From positions 62,001 to 126,000 of the forward strand of contig CAZXCU010000013.1 of NCBI GenBank assembly GCA_964639245.1: a stretch of 64,000 nucleotides of DNA. The letters run 5' to 3'. The translations under genes and the position numbers were made by a program. The stretch's first letter is position 1. Each line of letters starts with the position of its first letter. This DNA is from SB15 sp964639245. Lineage in GTDB: Bacteria > Chloroflexota > Anaerolineae > Aggregatilineales > J027. The notes beneath the pieces were generated by a model. That model did no database searches. It was not told where the DNA came from and saw nothing but the letters and a program-made list of their open reading frames with translations. Positions 7,864 through 16,997 of this stretch are shown one piece after another.

Positions 7864-9255
7864 TTAGCCGCCTAAGCTGGCACGGATTTTTGCACAGGAG
7901 GGACACGCCCCATTTTTGCGAATCATGGCGTAACCGGCTTGGGGATCGTCGGTGAAGGTAGTGAAGTTGACGTTGAAGACAATCATCAAGCGCACATTGC
8001 CATCGCCACGCGCTTTCCCGACGGCTTCACCGAGCCATTGGGCGTGTTCATCGACACTGGTGCCACCTGCCCATGCGAAGTTACCGGGCAGTGAGCCGTA
8101 ATCTTCGCCGGAGAGGTAGCCAATTTCAGTGAAGCAGGCTTGTTTGCCGGGGAAATTCGCCAGCGCCCGATTCAAGTTGCCACTGTAATAGCGGGTGGGG
8201 TAGTTGTCACGCGGGTCGCCTGTGTTGACTAAGGGACTGACAATGCCTTCGTTGTAGTGAACGCCTACACAGTCCATGTATTGGCCTGCACCGGCGGCCG
8301 CCATCTGCTGATAGAAGACATCATCATTGCAACCTTGCGCGGTACAACCCGCCGAACCAAAGAAACCAGTAGGCGCAGGCGCACCGGAAATCACCAACGT
8401 GGCATCTCGCCCCTGATTGATAGCGTTAAAGGCTTTAGCGAGCAATTTGGTGTAGTTCCCGCCGTTAATCTGTCCGACAGGCCATTCGCGTTCGATGTTC
8501 GGTTCGTTCCAGACTTCAATGGCATCTGCCCCTGCAATTGCCAAACGGTTGAGGTAGGTTGCAAATTCATTCTGGTAGGCATCGTCCATGATGCGTTTGG
8601 GGTCGCCAACTACCGAGAGCAAAATCTTGAAGCCTTTGCCATGCGCTTCGTTGATGAAGGCCACCGCCGTCGCTTCGGGCATTCCCGGATTGACCTGAAT
8701 TTTTATCCAGCGCATCCCGGCGGTTGTGATGGCATTCACCGCTTCGGGGAACAAGCCTGTCACCTGCCCGCCAACTTCCAAACCACCGGGGCCAACCGGG
8801 CCAGCAATCGGGGCAGGAAGTCCATCAACGGGGGTGCCTGCGGCAGTGGGTTGGGCTTGGGCAACGGTTACCTGGTCGCAAATGACCACAATTTGATAGT
8901 TAAAGCTGGTACGCACTTCATATTGTGCGCCATTGAGCAGGGTGATCACAAACCGCCAGCCAAAAAACAAAAATTCGGGTTGTTCACCTTCCCCCAATGC
9001 TTTACAGGAACTGATCCCCCCTGTAAATTCCGCTTCTTCGTAGGTGTAACTTTTCACGAAGCGAATTTCTTGTTTGAGTTTCTCTTCTAGGGCTGTCCGG
9101 GCGGTGTCAAAGGCTAACCATAAAGGGTCATTCGGGGTGGCGGTGGGTTCTTGAGCCGAGACAGGGATACTGCCAAAACTCACCACGATAAGGCCGAGTA
9201 ACAGGGTGATGGCTGCTAGTGCAGAGCCAATCGAAGTTAAATTCCGCTTTCTCAC
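7864..9255 (-). CDS. Secreted clan GH-A type glycoside hydrolase
   Basis: The protein has an N-terminal signal (KRNLTSIG, a hydrophobic core, cleavage near PVSAQ), about 120 residues with no family I recognise, then a TIM-barrel glycosidase region. VWNEPN (about residue 253) fits the acid/base Glu of clan GH-A. TEIGYLSG (about 375) fits the nucleophile Glu. A C-terminal CPSC pair may form a disulfide. I prefer the GTG at 9255, which sits ten bases after GAGG; a GTG at 9276 is also open. The substrate is not predictable; the arrangement resembles GH5/GH39-like proteins of Chloroflexota. It is probably exported and monocistronic. Confidence 0.72.
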   Translation of the reverse strand: MRKRNLTSIGSALAAITLLLGLIVVSFGSIPVSAQEPTATPNDPLWLAFDTARTALEEKLKQEIRFVKSYTYEEAEFTGGISSCKALGEGEQPEFLFFGWRFVITLLNGAQYEVRTSFNYQIVVICDQVTVAQAQPTAAGTPVDGLPAPIAGPVGPGGLEVGGQVTGLFPEAVNAITTAGMRWIKIQVNPGMPEATAVAFINEAHGKGFKILLSVVGDPKRIMDDAYQNEFATYLNRLAIAGADAIEVWNEPNIEREWPVGQINGGNYTKLLAKAFNAINQGRDATLVISGAPAPTGFFGSAGCTAQGCNDDVFYQQMAAAGAGQYMDCVGVHYNEGIVSPLVNTGDPRDNYPTRYYSGNLNRALANFPGKQACFTEIGYLSGEDYGSLPGNFAWAGGTSVDEHAQWLGEAVGKARGDGNVRLMIVFNVNFTTFTDDPQAGYAMIRKNGACPSCAKIRASLGG

Positions 9256-9391
9256 AGTTGAAGTTCCTCTTGTCACAATACAGTCATCTCGGTCTACCGA
9301 GTGTTGATGTACATTTTCAGGGCGTGATGCTACCCGAAAGAGGGGGGTTTTTGCAACTGTGCGTTAGCTGAATGTGGGTTTTGCGTCAGTT

Positions 9392-9670
9392 TTACAGGCG
9401 AGATAGGCGGCGAATCATACGGAGGATGTTACCTGTTGAGCCGTCACTGTGGGCAATGACTTTGGTAAGGGCTTCTTGGCGCAGGCGTTCTACTTCTAAC
9501 ACCATCCATTTACGGTCACGCTCCACCCCATTAACCACAAACCATTTGCTGTCGAGGGCATAACATTCGGTGGGTTTTTCGGCATAGACACTGTGGTACG
9601 CCGACACATACGAATCAACAATGTTGCGCGTGGTCAGTGTATCATCTTTTTTGGAGAACAAAACCGACAT
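9392..9670 (-). CDS. Small protein of unknown function (92 aa)
   Basis: I do not recognise this family. The frame opens with ATG after a GGATGGG ribosome site. The protein is soluble and mixed alpha/beta in character, with the segment SKWFVVNGVERDRKWMVLEV followed by a basic C-terminal helix (ILRMIRRLSRL). It has no signal or membrane segment and lies between the glycosidase and the GAF gene on the same strand. Codon use looks like that of its neighbours, so I take it as a real gene. Confidence 0.6.
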   Translation of the reverse strand: MSVLFSKKDDTLTTRNIVDSYVSAYHSVYAEKPTECYALDSKWFVVNGVERDRKWMVLEVERLRQEALTKVIAHSDGSTGNILRMIRRLSRL

Positions 9671-9789
9671 TGTTATTTACCCATCCGGTGACTGCTAACT
9701 CCATACTACAACAAAGTTAGCAGTAATGTGGTTGGATCGCCTTAATTTTTTGTGAAGATTTTCCGAAAGTTATGTGAAAAATGTAAAAG

Positions 9790-10395
9790 TTAGGCATGGG
9801 TTTCAAATTTTTGTGCATTGCGAATCGCTACCGCCGATTGGTCGGCAAGGGAAGCCAGCACGTTAATATGGGCTTTGGTGTAGTGGGAAAGCGGGTTGCT
9901 GTTGCTGTCCACATATAACAAGCCGATGATAGTCCGTTTTATCATCATTGGGGAACACATGATGGTTCGCAGGGATAAATCCTGAATACTTTCGCGGATG
10001 CTCAACTGCGGGTCAACCTGTGCATCCGGTACAATAATTGTGCGTTCTTCATGCAGGGTTTTTTCCAAGACTCCCTGCGACGGGGTAAATTCTTCCCGGC
10101 TCAAATAATTTCGCAGTCTATCGCGCCCCATTTTGAACTGTGGCACCCCTAACTCATCCAGCAGCATCAAAAAGGCACGATCCCCCTCCGCAAAGGCAAT
10201 CACACTGTCCAGCACTTTGGTAATCAAAGCATGGGTATCATGAATATTATGCAGCTCTTTCGTGACCTTGAGGAGCATTTGCAGCGCTTCAAGTTCGTTA
10301 ATTTCACCTGTGTCGCGGGTCAGCGAGAGCATTTCGCGCACTTCTACCAATACACGGTCAACGTCGGTCAGATGATCTTCTTGTGTTTTTGACAT
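9790..10395 (-). CDS. GAF domain protein
   Basis: This 201-residue cytoplasmic protein has an N-terminal helical stretch (residues 1-60, probably coiled coil) and one GAF domain (about 50-195). The domain carries the usual core: DRAFLMLLD, then SLRTIMCSPM, then GLLYVDSN and a C-terminal helix INVLASLADQSAVAIRNA. No kinase, cyclase or HD output domain is attached, so it probably acts by binding a ligand and a partner protein. It lies 42 bases downstream of coaBC but need not be related in function. Confidence 0.85.
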   Translation of the reverse strand: MSKTQEDHLTDVDRVLVEVREMLSLTRDTGEINELEALQMLLKVTKELHNIHDTHALITKVLDSVIAFAEGDRAFLMLLDELGVPQFKMGRDRLRNYLSREEFTPSQGVLEKTLHEERTIIVPDAQVDPQLSIRESIQDLSLRTIMCSPMMIKRTIIGLLYVDSNSNPLSHYTKAHINVLASLADQSAVAIRNAQKFETHA

Positions 10396-10437
10396 AATTT
10401 TTCCTCATACCAGCCTTAGCGACGAGTGTATTAAAAT

Positions 10438-11676
10438 TTAATTCCCCGCGCCACTCCAACGCTGCCCAATCCATGCAATGATGGTTTCCGCCACCTGTGT
10501 TTTGCTCATTTTTTCGAGCGTTTGCGGGGGATTCTCGTGGGTGAGCAGGGTAACAATATTCGTATCGCCTTCAAAACCGGCACCTTCGGAGGAGACATCA
10601 TTCGCCACAATCATGTCAGCGTTTTTCTTGGTGAGTTTGGCGTGGGCATGGTCAAGCAGGTCATGGGTTTCTGCCGCGAATCCGACCAGCACATGCGGCA
10701 GTCCGGTGATGAGGCGCTGCTGCCCGATTGTCCATAAAATATCGGGGTTTTTTTCTAGCTGGAGGGTGAGTCCGCCATCGTCTTTTTTCTTGATTTTTTG
10801 ATGGGAGACACTGGCCGGGCGAAAATCCGCCACTGCCGCCGCCATAATAAGCGCGTCACAATGGGCATGATCTTGAACCGCCTTGAGCATTTCGTCCGTC
10901 GAATGAACGGGAATCATCGCTGCGCCAATAACTTCCGGCAGGTGTTTGGTGCTGGTGATGAGCGTTACTTGTGCGCCTGCATCCACCGCCGCCTGTGCGA
11001 TGGCGTAGCCCTGTTTGCCAGAGGAGCGATTGGTAATATAACGTACAGGGTCAAGCGCTTCCTGAGTTCCCCCCGCCGTAACGACAATGTGCTTACCCTT
11101 TAGAACCCCATGTTTGCCTAAAATGCGGCGCAGTTCACCCATTAACATCGGCGTTTCGGGCAAGCGACCACGCCCTTCTAAGCCCGATGCAAACCGTCCC
11201 CATGCAGGCTCAAGGATAGTGATGCCGCGTTCACGTAAAATCTGGACATTGGCCTGAGTTGCCGCATTTTCATACATCCCACCGTCCATCGCGGGCGCGA
11301 TCACAATGGGACAGCGTGCGGCCAAAACCGTTACTGACAGCAAATCGTTGGCAAAGCCATGCACGATTTGGGCGATGGTATTGGCAGTCGCTGGAGCAAT
11401 CAAAATGACATCGGCACTTTCGGCTAACCCCACATGCGCGATATGCGTGGGCATTGCCCCATCGGCGGCACGCCACAAATCATCATAGACAGGTTGGCCC
11501 GTTACCGCTTGAAAGGTTAACGGGGTGATAAATTTCTTGGCTGCTTCGGTCATCACCGTATGAACTTCTGCGCCAGCCTGTGTCAATTTACTGGCAAGGT
11601 CAGCCGCTTTATAGGCTGCGATGCTGCCTGTCACACCCAAGACAATCCGCTTTTGGTGAAAAATAGATATCATCAA
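10438..11676 (-). CDS. coaBC: Bifunctional CoaBC: phosphopantothenoylcysteine decarboxylase / phosphopantothenate-cysteine ligase
   Basis: This enzyme carries out two consecutive steps of coenzyme A synthesis. The N-terminal flavoprotein half has GVTGSIAAYKAADLASKL, IAPATANTI and the PAMDGGMY motif, a variant of the usual PAMNxxMW. The C-terminal ligase half has VTAGGTQEALDPVRYITNRS, AAVADFRP and KKNADMIVANDV. Its length of 412 residues is normal for the fusion. The start overlaps the stop of the membrane protein gene at 11673 by four bases, so the two are translationally coupled. Confidence 0.96.
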   Translation of the reverse strand: MMISIFHQKRIVLGVTGSIAAYKAADLASKLTQAGAEVHTVMTEAAKKFITPLTFQAVTGQPVYDDLWRAADGAMPTHIAHVGLAESADVILIAPATANTIAQIVHGFANDLLSVTVLAARCPIVIAPAMDGGMYENAATQANVQILRERGITILEPAWGRFASGLEGRGRLPETPMLMGELRRILGKHGVLKGKHIVVTAGGTQEALDPVRYITNRSSGKQGYAIAQAAVDAGAQVTLITSTKHLPEVIGAAMIPVHSTDEMLKAVQDHAHCDALIMAAAVADFRPASVSHQKIKKKDDGGLTLQLEKNPDILWTIGQQRLITGLPHVLVGFAAETHDLLDHAHAKLTKKNADMIVANDVSSEGAGFEGDTNIVTLLTHENPPQTLEKMSKTQVAETIIAWIGQRWSGAGN

Positions 11677-12626
11677 TAACTCTCACGGAAAACATCGACC
11701 AAATTAAGATAGCCCAGCCAAGTGGAAACCAAGGGCAACCACAACACGCCAAAAAGGGTAATACCGGTAAATAAAATATCGGCCTGAACGGGGGTCTGGC
11801 TGACATCCGAAATTTCATACAACAGCCACGCCAGGGCAGCGAACGGAAATAACAGAATCAGCCAACCTATTATAAATGGACGTTTGGGTGGGGTGATGGG
11901 GGTAAGCAAGGAATTTTGACGCGAGTCGCGGGTGAAATACAGCATCGCCACAATAAACCCAATTACCAGCGCTGCAATCGCCAAGGCAAGCACCGGAATG
12001 TAGCCATCATTCAGGCGCAAAATCAGTGTTACACCTAAAATGACCAGCACCGCCGCAAGTTCATAAAAGGAAAGTTCCCAAGAACGAATCTGAGGGCGAA
12101 AAAATATCGGCATGATGCCTGCCGCAAAGAGGGCAAAAACAACATAGGGCAAACTCGCGCCCAGTTCAGGGCTAGGGATATGCTCAAATTCCAATTCAGG
12201 AAACCACCGCGCCCAAATACCCCACGCCGCCCCGACCAGCGCCATGAGCAAAAAGTCAAAAAATCCAGTAGCCTCGCCCGAATGAATCAGCCGAAATAGC
12301 CAGAAGGCGAGCAAAAACATCAGCACTTGCAACCCCATCGGGCGGAAAATTAACCCTACCCCGATATTATCTGCCTCACGCGGGGCAAGCGAAATGAGCA
12401 ACCCTTCGGTCAGGCCAAAAATGCCTGCCAGCAACAGCAAACTTTTGACATCGTTGAGATTCCAACGCTGAATCAAATCCAGCAGCAGCGCACCAATAGC
12501 GAGGTAAATGAGAAAAACCAGCCCCCAATCCTGAAGTTGATAGGTGCTGGCTTCCTGCCATCCAATCAATTCGCCGCCCATCAGCAGCACAAATGCAAAG
12601 TGTAAACGATACAGCCATGTCATCAT
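11673..12626 (-). CDS. Polytopic membrane protein of unknown function
   Basis: The protein has 317 residues with about nine or ten hydrophobic segments spread over its length and short loops, one of them acidic (WARWFPELEFEHIPSPELGA). I recognise no family signature and no transporter motif. It starts with two Met codons and its stop overlaps the coaBC start. The gene upstream is the GNAT gene that follows argH, so it may be transcribed with the arginine operon. Confidence 0.7.
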   Translation of the reverse strand: MMTWLYRLHFAFVLLMGGELIGWQEASTYQLQDWGLVFLIYLAIGALLLDLIQRWNLNDVKSLLLLAGIFGLTEGLLISLAPREADNIGVGLIFRPMGLQVLMFLLAFWLFRLIHSGEATGFFDFLLMALVGAAWGIWARWFPELEFEHIPSPELGASLPYVVFALFAAGIMPIFFRPQIRSWELSFYELAAVLVILGVTLILRLNDGYIPVLALAIAALVIGFIVAMLYFTRDSRQNSLLTPITPPKRPFIIGWLILLFPFAALAWLLYEISDVSQTPVQADILFTGITLFGVLWLPLVSTWLGYLNLVDVFRESY

Positions 12627-12641
12627 GGCACAAAGTATATA

Positions 12642-13058
12642 TCAAACAGGCGCGGGTTGGGGAATTTTTAAGCCCAAGTAGTAGGCATCTTCAATCATCT
12701 CGAAGCCTAATTTTTCATAAAATGGTAGAACTTCTTCGTTACCCTTGACCACGAACAGCCGAACGCGGGTTGTTCCCAACTCCAAAAGTGCCTCAATGAC
12801 CGCTTGCATGACGGCTGTACCATAGCCTTGTCCCTGTTCTTCTGGCAAGGTTGCAACTGAATTGATGGTGCCGCGTCGCCCATCCCACAACCCACAGGCA
12901 GCCGAAACAATCTGCCCATCTTTTTCGTACACAAAACAGGAGGTCGGATTGCGTTTTAGCACTGTCTCCAGATAGTCAAAGTCGTGCGCCATGTCATTTG
13001 GCTGCCAGAGCGCGACCAACTGTTCAAGGTCATCCAACCGCATTAATCGGACACCCAC
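12642..13058 (-). CDS. GNAT family N-acetyltransferase overlapping argH
   Basis: This 138-residue single-domain GNAT has the acetyl-CoA loop LPEEQGQGYGTAV (motif A, about residue 78) and the C-terminal NEEVLPFYEKLGFE motif. I chose the GTG at 13058 because AAGGAGA sits seven bases upstream and because the first beta strand (VRLMR) needs it. The gene begins inside the last codons of argH (16-base overlap), so it is probably made together with the arginine enzymes. It might be a short N-acetylglutamate synthase feeding the pathway, but its motifs are generic and an unrelated acetylation role is equally possible. Confidence 0.85.
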   Translation of the reverse strand: MGVRLMRLDDLEQLVALWQPNDMAHDFDYLETVLKRNPTSCFVYEKDGQIVSAACGLWDGRRGTINSVATLPEEQGQGYGTAVMQAVIEALLELGTTRVRLFVVKGNEEVLPFYEKLGFEMIEDAYYLGLKIPQPAPV

Positions 13059-14419
13059 GCCAGAATCTCCTTTGCTTTTTGTAGTTGTTGGGCGACTGCC
13101 CCGGTTCCACCAATGACGGTTCGTTTTTGAACCGCCGACTCGAAATTGAGCCAGTCGTACACATCCTGTTCAAAAATAGCTGAAATTTGCTGATAGGTTG
13201 ATAGCGGAAGTTGAGACAGCGTAACCCTTTGTATGTCCGCCGCTTGGACAATTTGCCCGACCAGATGATGCGCTTCACGGAATGGCAAGCCTTTTGTAAC
13301 TAAATAATCCGCCAGTTCGGTGGCGAGCAAACTTTCATCCAAGGCAGCCCGCATTTTGGCGGGAACAAGTTCCATCTGGGTTAAAAAGCCCGCCAGCATG
13401 GGCAGAATCAAATCTAAGGTGCGGGCGGTATCGAATATGGCTTCTTTGTCTTCCTGCAAATCTTTGTTATAGCCGCTTGGCAACCCTTTGAGCGTGGTCA
13501 AAAATCCGGTTAAATTGCCAATCACCCGTCCGGTTTTGCCGCGTGTGAGTTCCAACGGGTCGGGGTTGCGTTTTTGCGGCATGAGGCTTGAGCCAGTGCT
13601 GTACGCATCCGGCAGTTGGATAAACCCAAAAGCGGGATTGCTGTATATCATGACATCTTCGCCAAAACGACTCAGGTGAGTCATGAGTAGGGAAGCCGCA
13701 AATAAAAATTCCGCCACACTGTCTCTGTCTGAAACCGCGTCATAGCTGTTTTGTGTAACCGTGGCAAACCCCATATTTTCCGCCAGTTGTTGTCGGTCAA
13801 TCGGGTAAGGTGTGCCAGCCAGCGCACTCGACCCCAATGGGCTTTCGAGGGTGCGTCGGTAACAATCCCCCAAGCGTTCAAAATCGCGCTGGAGCATCCA
13901 GAAAAAGCTCATCAACCAGTGGGCGGCAGTGATGGGTTGGGCAAGTTGAAAATGGGTATAGCCCGGCATCACGGTTGAAAGATGCGCTTCTGCGACCTGC
14001 ACCAATGCGGTTTGTACCGCCCGAATTTGCGCTTGCACATGCTGGCAAGTAGTGAGAATCCAGCGTTTGACATCGGTTGCCACTTGGTCGTTGCGGCTGC
14101 GTCCGGTATGGAGTTTGCCCGCCACCGCCCCGATTAATTCACCCAAGCGGCGTTCAACGGCAGTATGAATATCCTCGTCCCCGTCTTTGAGGACAAAGGT
14201 ATTGTCCTCAAATTCGGCTAAAACCTGCTGCAAGCCATGTTGAATGGCTTCCGCTTCCGCAGAGGTCAAAATAGTGGCCTGCGCGAGTGCCTCCACATAG
14301 GCCATGCTGCCTGCAATATCTTCGGCATAAAGCTGAATATCAAACCCGATGGAATCATTCAACGCTTGCATTTGCGCGTTGGGTTCAGCCGCAAACCGCC
14401 CGCCCCACAATTTGGTCAT
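13043..14419 (-). CDS. argH: Argininosuccinate lyase
   Basis: ArgH splits argininosuccinate into arginine and fumarate, the last step of arginine synthesis. The fumarase/aspartase superfamily signature GSSLMPQKRNPDPLE is intact (about residues 276-290), and HTGRSRND and TVMPGYTHFQLAQP supply the other conserved regions. At 458 residues it has normal family length. Its ATG overlaps the argJ stop by four bases, and its end overlaps the downstream GNAT gene. Confidence 0.97.
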   Translation of the reverse strand: MTKLWGGRFAAEPNAQMQALNDSIGFDIQLYAEDIAGSMAYVEALAQATILTSAEAEAIQHGLQQVLAEFEDNTFVLKDGDEDIHTAVERRLGELIGAVAGKLHTGRSRNDQVATDVKRWILTTCQHVQAQIRAVQTALVQVAEAHLSTVMPGYTHFQLAQPITAAHWLMSFFWMLQRDFERLGDCYRRTLESPLGSSALAGTPYPIDRQQLAENMGFATVTQNSYDAVSDRDSVAEFLFAASLLMTHLSRFGEDVMIYSNPAFGFIQLPDAYSTGSSLMPQKRNPDPLELTRGKTGRVIGNLTGFLTTLKGLPSGYNKDLQEDKEAIFDTARTLDLILPMLAGFLTQMELVPAKMRAALDESLLATELADYLVTKGLPFREAHHLVGQIVQAADIQRVTLSQLPLSTYQQISAIFEQDVYDWLNFESAVQKRTVIGGTGAVAQQLQKAKEILAWVSD

Positions 14420-15633
14420 GAACGATAATCCCCGTTAATGGAAACATAGCCATGCGACAAATCGCACGTCCAGACGGTGCTTGTGCCTTCGCCTTCGCTT
14501 AATCTGAGTTTGACGGAAATATCTTGTGCGGCAAAAATCGCGGCGGCATCTTGTTCCTGATAATCAGTAGGCATCCCATCGCGGAACACCTGCAAGGCAT
14601 TTGCTCCCACCCCGTTCGCGCCATAATCAAACCAGAGACTGGCTTTGTGCTGGTTAAAGGCGACCCCTGCCCGTCCTGCGGCTGCCATGATGCGTCCCCA
14701 ATTGGCATCTGACCCGGCGAAGGCGGTTTTGACCAACGGGGAACAGGCAATCGTATTGGCGATTTGCCACGCGGCATGGTCATCGGGCGCACCTTCAACG
14801 GTGATACTGATAAACTTCGTTGCGCCTTCCCCATCCCGCACAATTTCATAGGCCAATTGCTGGCAAAGCTGCGTCAGGGCGGTTTCAAATTCCGCGAGTT
14901 TTTGCCCGTCGGTAATTTTCACGTCGCTGGTGCCATTGGCGAACACCAACACCGTGTCGCTGGTGCTGGTATCGCCGTCTACGGTAATACGGTTGTAGCT
15001 GACATTAGCAGCTTTTCGCAGTGCTGAATCTAAAATCGCGGCGGGAACCTCAGCATCGGTGACTACCACCGACAGCATGGTTGCCATATTAGGAGCAATC
15101 ATGCCCGACCCCTTCGCAATCCCCGCGATGGTGTAGCCCTCGCACTGGATGCTGGCGCGTTTGGGGTGGGTATCGGTGGTCATGATTCCTAAAGACGCAT
15201 TTTGCCAGCCATTAGGAGTCAAACTTTGGGCTGCCTCGGCAATCCCTTTGCCAATTTTGTCCATCGGTAGCTGGGGGCCGATAATTCCGGTGGACATGAC
15301 AAACACCTGTGAGGGTTCACACCCCAGTTGTTCTGCGACCAGTGCGGCCATTTTCGCGGTATTTTGTGCGCCCTGTTCACCCGTGCAGACATTGGCAATT
15401 TTGCTGTTGACGACCACCGCCCGTAAATTCGTCGGGTCTTGTTGCAACAGCCCCATGTCATAGAGTACATGCGCCGATTTCACCTGATTGGTGGTAAAAA
15501 TCCCCGCAGCGTTGCTTGGCACTTCGGAGACAATCAGCGCTAAATCGGGCTGTTGTTTGTTACGGAGGCCACAGTCCACCCCCGCCGCTAAAAAACCACC
15601 AATGCTGCTAATGTCGTTTTTTACTGGAGTCAT
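14416..15633 (-). CDS. argJ: Glutamate N-acetyltransferase / amino-acid acetyltransferase
   Basis: ArgJ transfers the acetyl group from N-acetylornithine to glutamate, making the pathway cyclic; bifunctional forms can also use acetyl-CoA. The self-cleavage region KGSGMIAPNMATMLSV is present near residue 180, with the Thr before MLSV as the expected nucleophile. DGDTSTSDTVL and GSDANWGRI are further family motifs. It sits two bases after argG and overlaps argH by four. Because argJ is present, a separate acetylornithine deacetylase is not needed. Confidence 0.97.
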   Translation of the reverse strand: MTPVKNDISSIGGFLAAGVDCGLRNKQQPDLALIVSEVPSNAAGIFTTNQVKSAHVLYDMGLLQQDPTNLRAVVVNSKIANVCTGEQGAQNTAKMAALVAEQLGCEPSQVFVMSTGIIGPQLPMDKIGKGIAEAAQSLTPNGWQNASLGIMTTDTHPKRASIQCEGYTIAGIAKGSGMIAPNMATMLSVVVTDAEVPAAILDSALRKAANVSYNRITVDGDTSTSDTVLVFANGTSDVKITDGQKLAEFETALTQLCQQLAYEIVRDGEGATKFISITVEGAPDDHAAWQIANTIACSPLVKTAFAGSDANWGRIMAAAGRAGVAFNQHKASLWFDYGANGVGANALQVFRDGMPTDYQEQDAAAIFAAQDISVKLRLSEGEGTSTVWTCDLSHGYVSINGDYRS

Positions 15634-15635
15634 GA

Positions 15636-16913
15636 TTAATCCCGTTTGAAGTTGTAATAATCTGGCTGTCGGTAGCGGCTTTTGCCTGTCCCGTCAATGG
15701 CAATCAGCGCTTCCACTTTTTCGGACAAGCCCCACAAATTGATGAAACCTTCTGCATCCTGCTGGTCATACACATCCATTTGACCGAAGGACGCATAATC
15801 TTCGCGGTAAAGGCTGTAGGGGGAACGTCGTCCGGTGAGAGTGACATTGCCTTTGTATAAATCGAGGCGTACTTCACCTGTCATCGCCCGTTGAGTCACG
15901 TCCACAAAGCCGTCTAGCGCTTCCCGCAGTTGATTAAACCATTTGCCGTCGTAGACCAATTCGGCATAGCGCAACCCGATGATTTGTTTGTAGTGCAGCA
16001 CTTCTTTAGAGAGGCAAATACTTTCCAGCGCTTGATGGGCTTTGTATAAAATTGTTCCGCCGGGTGTTTCGTAGACCCCGCGTGATTTCATCCCCACCAG
16101 CCGATTTTCCACCATATCCACCCGCCCGATGCCATGTTTTGCGCCAAGTTCATTTAATCCCATGAACAGCGCTACCGGATCCAGATGTTCCCCGTTGATG
16201 CTGACAGGCCAGCCTTCCTCAAAACCTATAATGACCGATTCAGTTTCATCGGGGGCATTTTGCGGACTTTTGGTCAATTGGAACATTTCTTCTTCCGGTG
16301 CTGTCCAAGGATTTTCCAGAATCCCGCCCTCGTGACTCATGTGAAATAAATTTTCATCACGGCTGTAAATGCTTTTGAGCGTTTGCCGCACGGGAACATC
16401 ATGTTTTTCGGCATAGGCCAACGCATCTTCACGGCTGCGAATTGTCCATTTGGGGTCACGCCATGGCGCAATAATCCGCAGTTTGGGATTCAATGCCATC
16501 ACAGTGACTTCAAAGCGCACCTGGTCATTGCCTTTGCCGGTTGCCCCATGTGCTACCGCGTCCGCCCCTTCGATTTCCGCCACTTCGACCATGCGCTTGG
16601 CAATCAAAGGCCGTGCAAAAGATGTGCCAAGCAAATAATCCCGTTCATAAATTGCGCCCGCCCGCATGGAACGGAACACATAGTCGCGCAAAAATTCCTC
16701 GCGCAAATCTTCAATATAGGCTTTGCTTGCGCCCGTTTTAAAGGCTTTTTCCTCCAAGCCAATCATTTCGTCGCCCTGACCGAGATTGGCGGTAAAGGTT
16801 ACGACTTCGCAGTCATAGTGTTCTTTTAACCAAGGCACGATGACAGAGGTATCTAACCCGCCACTGTAGGCTAATACAACTTTTTTAATGGGTGGATAAG
16901 GTGTTTCAGACAT
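15636..16913 (-). CDS. argG: Argininosuccinate synthase
   Basis: ArgG joins citrulline and aspartate using ATP. The N-terminal pyrophosphatase loop LAYSGGLDTSV (residues 14-24) and the following VTFTANLGQGDE are typical, as is AHGATGKGNDQVRFE. At 425 residues it is slightly longer than the usual 400. An 84-base gap separates it from argD and carries a GC-rich palindromic repeat, so some transcript processing or attenuation there is possible. Confidence 0.97.
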   Translation of the reverse strand: MSETPYPPIKKVVLAYSGGLDTSVIVPWLKEHYDCEVVTFTANLGQGDEMIGLEEKAFKTGASKAYIEDLREEFLRDYVFRSMRAGAIYERDYLLGTSFARPLIAKRMVEVAEIEGADAVAHGATGKGNDQVRFEVTVMALNPKLRIIAPWRDPKWTIRSREDALAYAEKHDVPVRQTLKSIYSRDENLFHMSHEGGILENPWTAPEEEMFQLTKSPQNAPDETESVIIGFEEGWPVSINGEHLDPVALFMGLNELGAKHGIGRVDMVENRLVGMKSRGVYETPGGTILYKAHQALESICLSKEVLHYKQIIGLRYAELVYDGKWFNQLREALDGFVDVTQRAMTGEVRLDLYKGNVTLTGRRSPYSLYREDYASFGQMDVYDQQDAEGFINLWGLSEKVEALIAIDGTGKSRYRQPDYYNFKRD

Positions 16914-16945
16914 TTTTTAGCTCCTCATTTGTGTTTGGTATTTTT

Positions 16946-16996
16946 TCACCCCCATCCCCCTACCCCCATGATAGGAGAGGGGTTGGGGTGAGGGGA
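16946..16996. repeat. REP-like palindromic element between argD and argG
   Basis: A C-rich arm (CACCCCCATCCCCCTACCCC) is followed by GGAGAGGGGTTGGGGTGAGGGG, forming a long imperfect stem. It resembles the CCCTCACCCC..GGGGTGAGGG interspersed palindromes seen in many bacterial genomes. It lies in the only sizeable gap between argD and argG and could stabilise or divide the operon message. Confidence 0.7.
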
Positions 16997-16997
16997 T

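Noticed and set aside
8257..9090. 277-codon open frame on the plus strand
   Set aside because: It is antisense to the secreted glycosidase gene, and its translation shows no domain.
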